A stretch of 23,540 nt of DNA from a virus. The DNA lies in IMG/VR virus record IMGVR_UViG_3300032296_002022, positions 1 through 23,540 of that record; one strand, given 5' to 3'. Below the pieces are notes generated by a model, which did no database searches, had not been told where the DNA came from, and saw only the letters and a program-made list of their open reading frames with translations. Both the position numbers and the translations under genes were made by a program. Each line of letters opens with the position of its first letter. Position 1 is the stretch's first letter. Below are positions 21,659-23,540 of this stretch, in pieces.

Positions 21659-23212
21659 ATGAGTTATGAATTAAAAAATTATTCAATTGGTGTTATTGCT
21701 GATCATATGCAGCAATTTTATCCGATTAAAACAAAAAGCAATAACAGCATCAGTTATGCGAGTATTGCACAAAAGTATATCGATATCACAGTAAATGCAC
21801 TTCTTTATGGAGAAGCAGGTGAAAACACTGATACTTATTACATTTGGAAGAAAAGTTTAAGTGATCAACTTACAAACAAGTATAATGGTAACAACATGTG
21901 GTATACATGGTTGACTCAGAACTACCCCTTATTTCAAACAATACGCAACGGATATAATATCACAGATCCACAAGCGAGTCTTGTGCAGTCATATGTGAGT
22001 GTAGAGGAGTTGATTCTTTACACATATCATAACAATCATAGACTTGCAAGTCTAATTGATATTCCCAGAGGTGATGTAACAGTTACGCCCATTGATACAG
22101 AGTCATTGAGCAATTACAGAGACAACTTAGTATACTACAATGCCAATGAGGGGGATAAAGTTGCACGAGATAGACGCAACAGAGATATTCACAGGTGTGG
22201 ACTCATACTTGCACTTGCAGAGATCAATAGCGGTCAATTGGTGCAGGGTCACAGCAACAGTGATTGGCCACGTCATTACCTCACAGGTGTTAACTTACAA
22301 AATGGCACAGCCAGTGGTGTGCGTGAAGCCAGTTTAGGTAAAACCTACAAGTACGATATCAACAGCAGTGCATTTGCATTTAAGGCCACAGTAATACAAG
22401 AGTATGCACGGTCACAGGGCAGTGACTATGTGCCACGCACAATGTTGCAATTGCTGTCAGATAAGCGTAGTGTGCGTGATATGTTGGCCTATGATGTGCT
22501 TAAGAGCACACGCACCACAAAAGAACATAAACTAGAGTTGATCAAAGAAGCCATTACCAGCATGGGCTTTGGTTGTGATCCCACTAGACCACGCAATGCA
22601 ATTGAAAACATTATTTGGAATCGCGAGGACTATGCTCGCTTTACGGATCATCCATGGGTTAAAGAGTTTCAAACGGAACAACAGTTGTTTACGGAGATTG
22701 TAAGACAAACCTACACCAAAGAATGGACGAAGGCAAATATTCCTGCCGCACTTAAGGGTAATCGCTATAGCCAAAGCAAACTAGAAGCATACTTGTATGC
22801 GCAGTTTGAAACTGAATTGATGCAGAAGATTCAGCACAGCATTGGCAGTGACAACATCATACTGTGGGTGCATGACTGTGTTTATACTAATAAAAGAATT
22901 GACTTAGACTACTTTAATCGTGTGCCCAAGGCCATGGGCTATCCATTGATTCGTTTCAGCAGTGAACGAGTGGAACCTGTGCGATATAACAAACTTGATA
23001 ATCTTACCTCAGACTTACAGCAATTAAGTCATCGCAATAACATTGCACAAGAAGAAGCAGTAGCACAGGATTATACCAGCAGTTGGATTGACAGTGCCAC
23101 AGCAGAAATATTTTCAAATCGAATTAACATTCCCATTGCCAATGTGGAAATTGAAACTGCTTGGGAAGAATTTAACATAGAGAGGTCAAAACAATATGAA
23201 AAATACATTTAA
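21659..23212 (+). CDS. Compact palm-domain polymerase of the family A / single-subunit RNA polymerase superfamily
   Basis: ATG 21659 has a GGAG box (21645-21648), so the 517-residue form is preferred over a GTG start at 21611. NLQN (212-215) followed by VREAS (221-225) matches the DPNLQNIP...IRQAF region of family A DNA polymerases. Motif A is DINSSA (Asp233), close to T7 RNA polymerase DGSCSG, and Ala238 sits at the steric-gate position (Glu710 in Klenow, Gly542 in T7 RNAP). Motif B is KEAITSMGFG, with Lys296 and Phe304 in the spacing of K-(8)-YG, but no Arg four residues before the Lys. Motif C is WVHDCVYT (His405, Asp406), much like VHDCYWT of mitochondrial RNA polymerase. Motif spacing (63 and 110 residues) is nearer to Klenow than to T7 RNAP. 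No exonuclease motif is seen. It may be a replicative or a transcribing enzyme. Confidence 0.6.
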   Translation: MSYELKNYSIGVIADHMQQFYPIKTKSNNSISYASIAQKYIDITVNALLYGEAGENTDTYYIWKKSLSDQLTNKYNGNNMWYTWLTQNYPLFQTIRNGYNITDPQASLVQSYVSVEELILYTYHNNHRLASLIDIPRGDVTVTPIDTESLSNYRDNLVYYNANEGDKVARDRRNRDIHRCGLILALAEINSGQLVQGHSNSDWPRHYLTGVNLQNGTASGVREASLGKTYKYDINSSAFAFKATVIQEYARSQGSDYVPRTMLQLLSDKRSVRDMLAYDVLKSTRTTKEHKLELIKEAITSMGFGCDPTRPRNAIENIIWNREDYARFTDHPWVKEFQTEQQLFTEIVRQTYTKEWTKANIPAALKGNRYSQSKLEAYLYAQFETELMQKIQHSIGSDNIILWVHDCVYTNKRIDLDYFNRVPKAMGYPLIRFSSERVEPVRYNKLDNLTSDLQQLSHRNNIAQEEAVAQDYTSSWIDSATAEIFSNRINIPIANVEIETAWEEFNIERSKQYEKYI

Positions 23213-23447
23213 CTTAAGGCCGCGAGATTTAGAATGCATAGATCATCCCATGCATATCAATTGGGATACTGCGGATGCCGCCGGCAATCCATCATTGTGT
23301 TGTAGTATTTGCGTTAGTAAAACCCGAGGATCGCGCCTAGGCCAACCTCGTTTTATTAGATTTTTAAAAACCATGGAAATACAGCCTTTAATTGATATGG
23401 GCGTAGAAGTAAGATTTGATATAGACAAATATTGCAAGGATGTATAA
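23196..23447 (+). CDS. Small Cys-containing protein of unknown function
   Basis: 83 residues, starting MKNTFNLRPRDLECIDHPMH, overlapping the polymerase end by 17 bases. Cys residues form a CCSIC cluster (about 35-39) with further Cys14, Cys80 and nearby His residues, so metal binding is possible, though no standard zinc finger is recognised. A basic stretch follows (SKTRGSRLGQPRFIRFLKTM). The overlap suggests expression with the polymerase. Its stop overlaps the next start by one base (TAATG). Confidence 0.55.
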   Translation: MKNTFNLRPRDLECIDHPMHINWDTADAAGNPSLCCSICVSKTRGSRLGQPRFIRFLKTMEIQPLIDMGVEVRFDIDKYCKDV

Positions 23448-23540
23448 TGAGCAAAGAATTAAGAGAAATATATCGCAAAGATGGTGAAATAGATGGCAGA
23501 TGTCAAGTAGCACGCCGTTGGGCAAGAATAGATGCTCACA
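23447..23540 (+). CDS. Start of a further gene, cut by the window end
   Basis: The ATG overlaps the previous stop (TAATG), and the frame is open to the window end, giving 31 residues starting MSKELREIYRKDGEIDGRCQ. The sequence is basic and helical. Too little is visible for a call. Confidence 0.5.
   Translation, partial: MSKELREIYRKDGEIDGRCQVARRWARIDAH

Noticed and set aside
1-23540. CRISPR arrays, insertion sequences, integrase or attachment sites
   Set aside because: No regularly spaced repeats, transposase or integrase motifs, or terminal inverted repeats were seen on either strand.

Overview
The window is a stretch of a tailed bacteriophage (Caudoviricetes) genome. Every supportable gene lies on the + strand, tightly packed, with AGGAG-type ribosome binding sites and many stop/start overlaps. 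A tape measure protein, a tail tube protein, a lambda G/GT-like chaperone pair with a slippery site, and a gpJ-like tail hub point to a siphovirus with a long non-contractile tail. The tail fibre repeats and small accessory proteins resemble those of aquatic or marine phages. The two clear promoters are of bacterial sigma-70 type. The host cannot be named from this sequence.

Layout. 1-2855 is the head and tail-tube block: the C-terminal end of a probable scaffold or protease, the major capsid protein, a head-tail adaptor with an EF-hand-like loop, a tail completion protein and the tail tube protein, closed by a strong terminator. 2871-8218 starts with a small degenerate HNH-like protein and a coiled-coil protein. 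It continues with the two tail chaperone frames (GGGAAAC, -1 shift), an HK97-gp10-like protein, the 756-residue tape measure, two distal-tail proteins and a GNAT acetyltransferase. 8219-19428 is the tail tip and adhesion block: the gpJ-like hub, a tail-assembly chaperone, a tiny protein, a glycine-rich adhesin, a structural protein, a 1724-residue fibre and a LamG (lectin-like) protein. 19438-20345 holds five very small genes, including a 17-residue Lys-Pro repeat peptide and a coiled-coil protein with a C-terminal membrane anchor that could serve lysis.

A terminator at 20365-20392 runs straight into a sigma-70 promoter and marks the end of the structural operon. After it come a protein of unknown function, an HTH protein, and a 336-base non-coding region unusually rich in signals. 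That region has a very GC-rich hairpin, an 8-bp long-range stem, a terminator/promoter overlap, two 12-bp direct repeats, a 14-bp palindrome and a 10-bp tandem repeat.

Downstream lies the most interesting gene, a compact (517 aa) palm-domain polymerase of the family A / single-subunit RNA polymerase superfamily. It has a DNA-polymerase-like NLQN signature, but its motifs A and C look like those of RNA polymerases. Two further small genes follow, the last cut by the window edge. No terminase, portal, integrase, tRNA or CRISPR array is visible.
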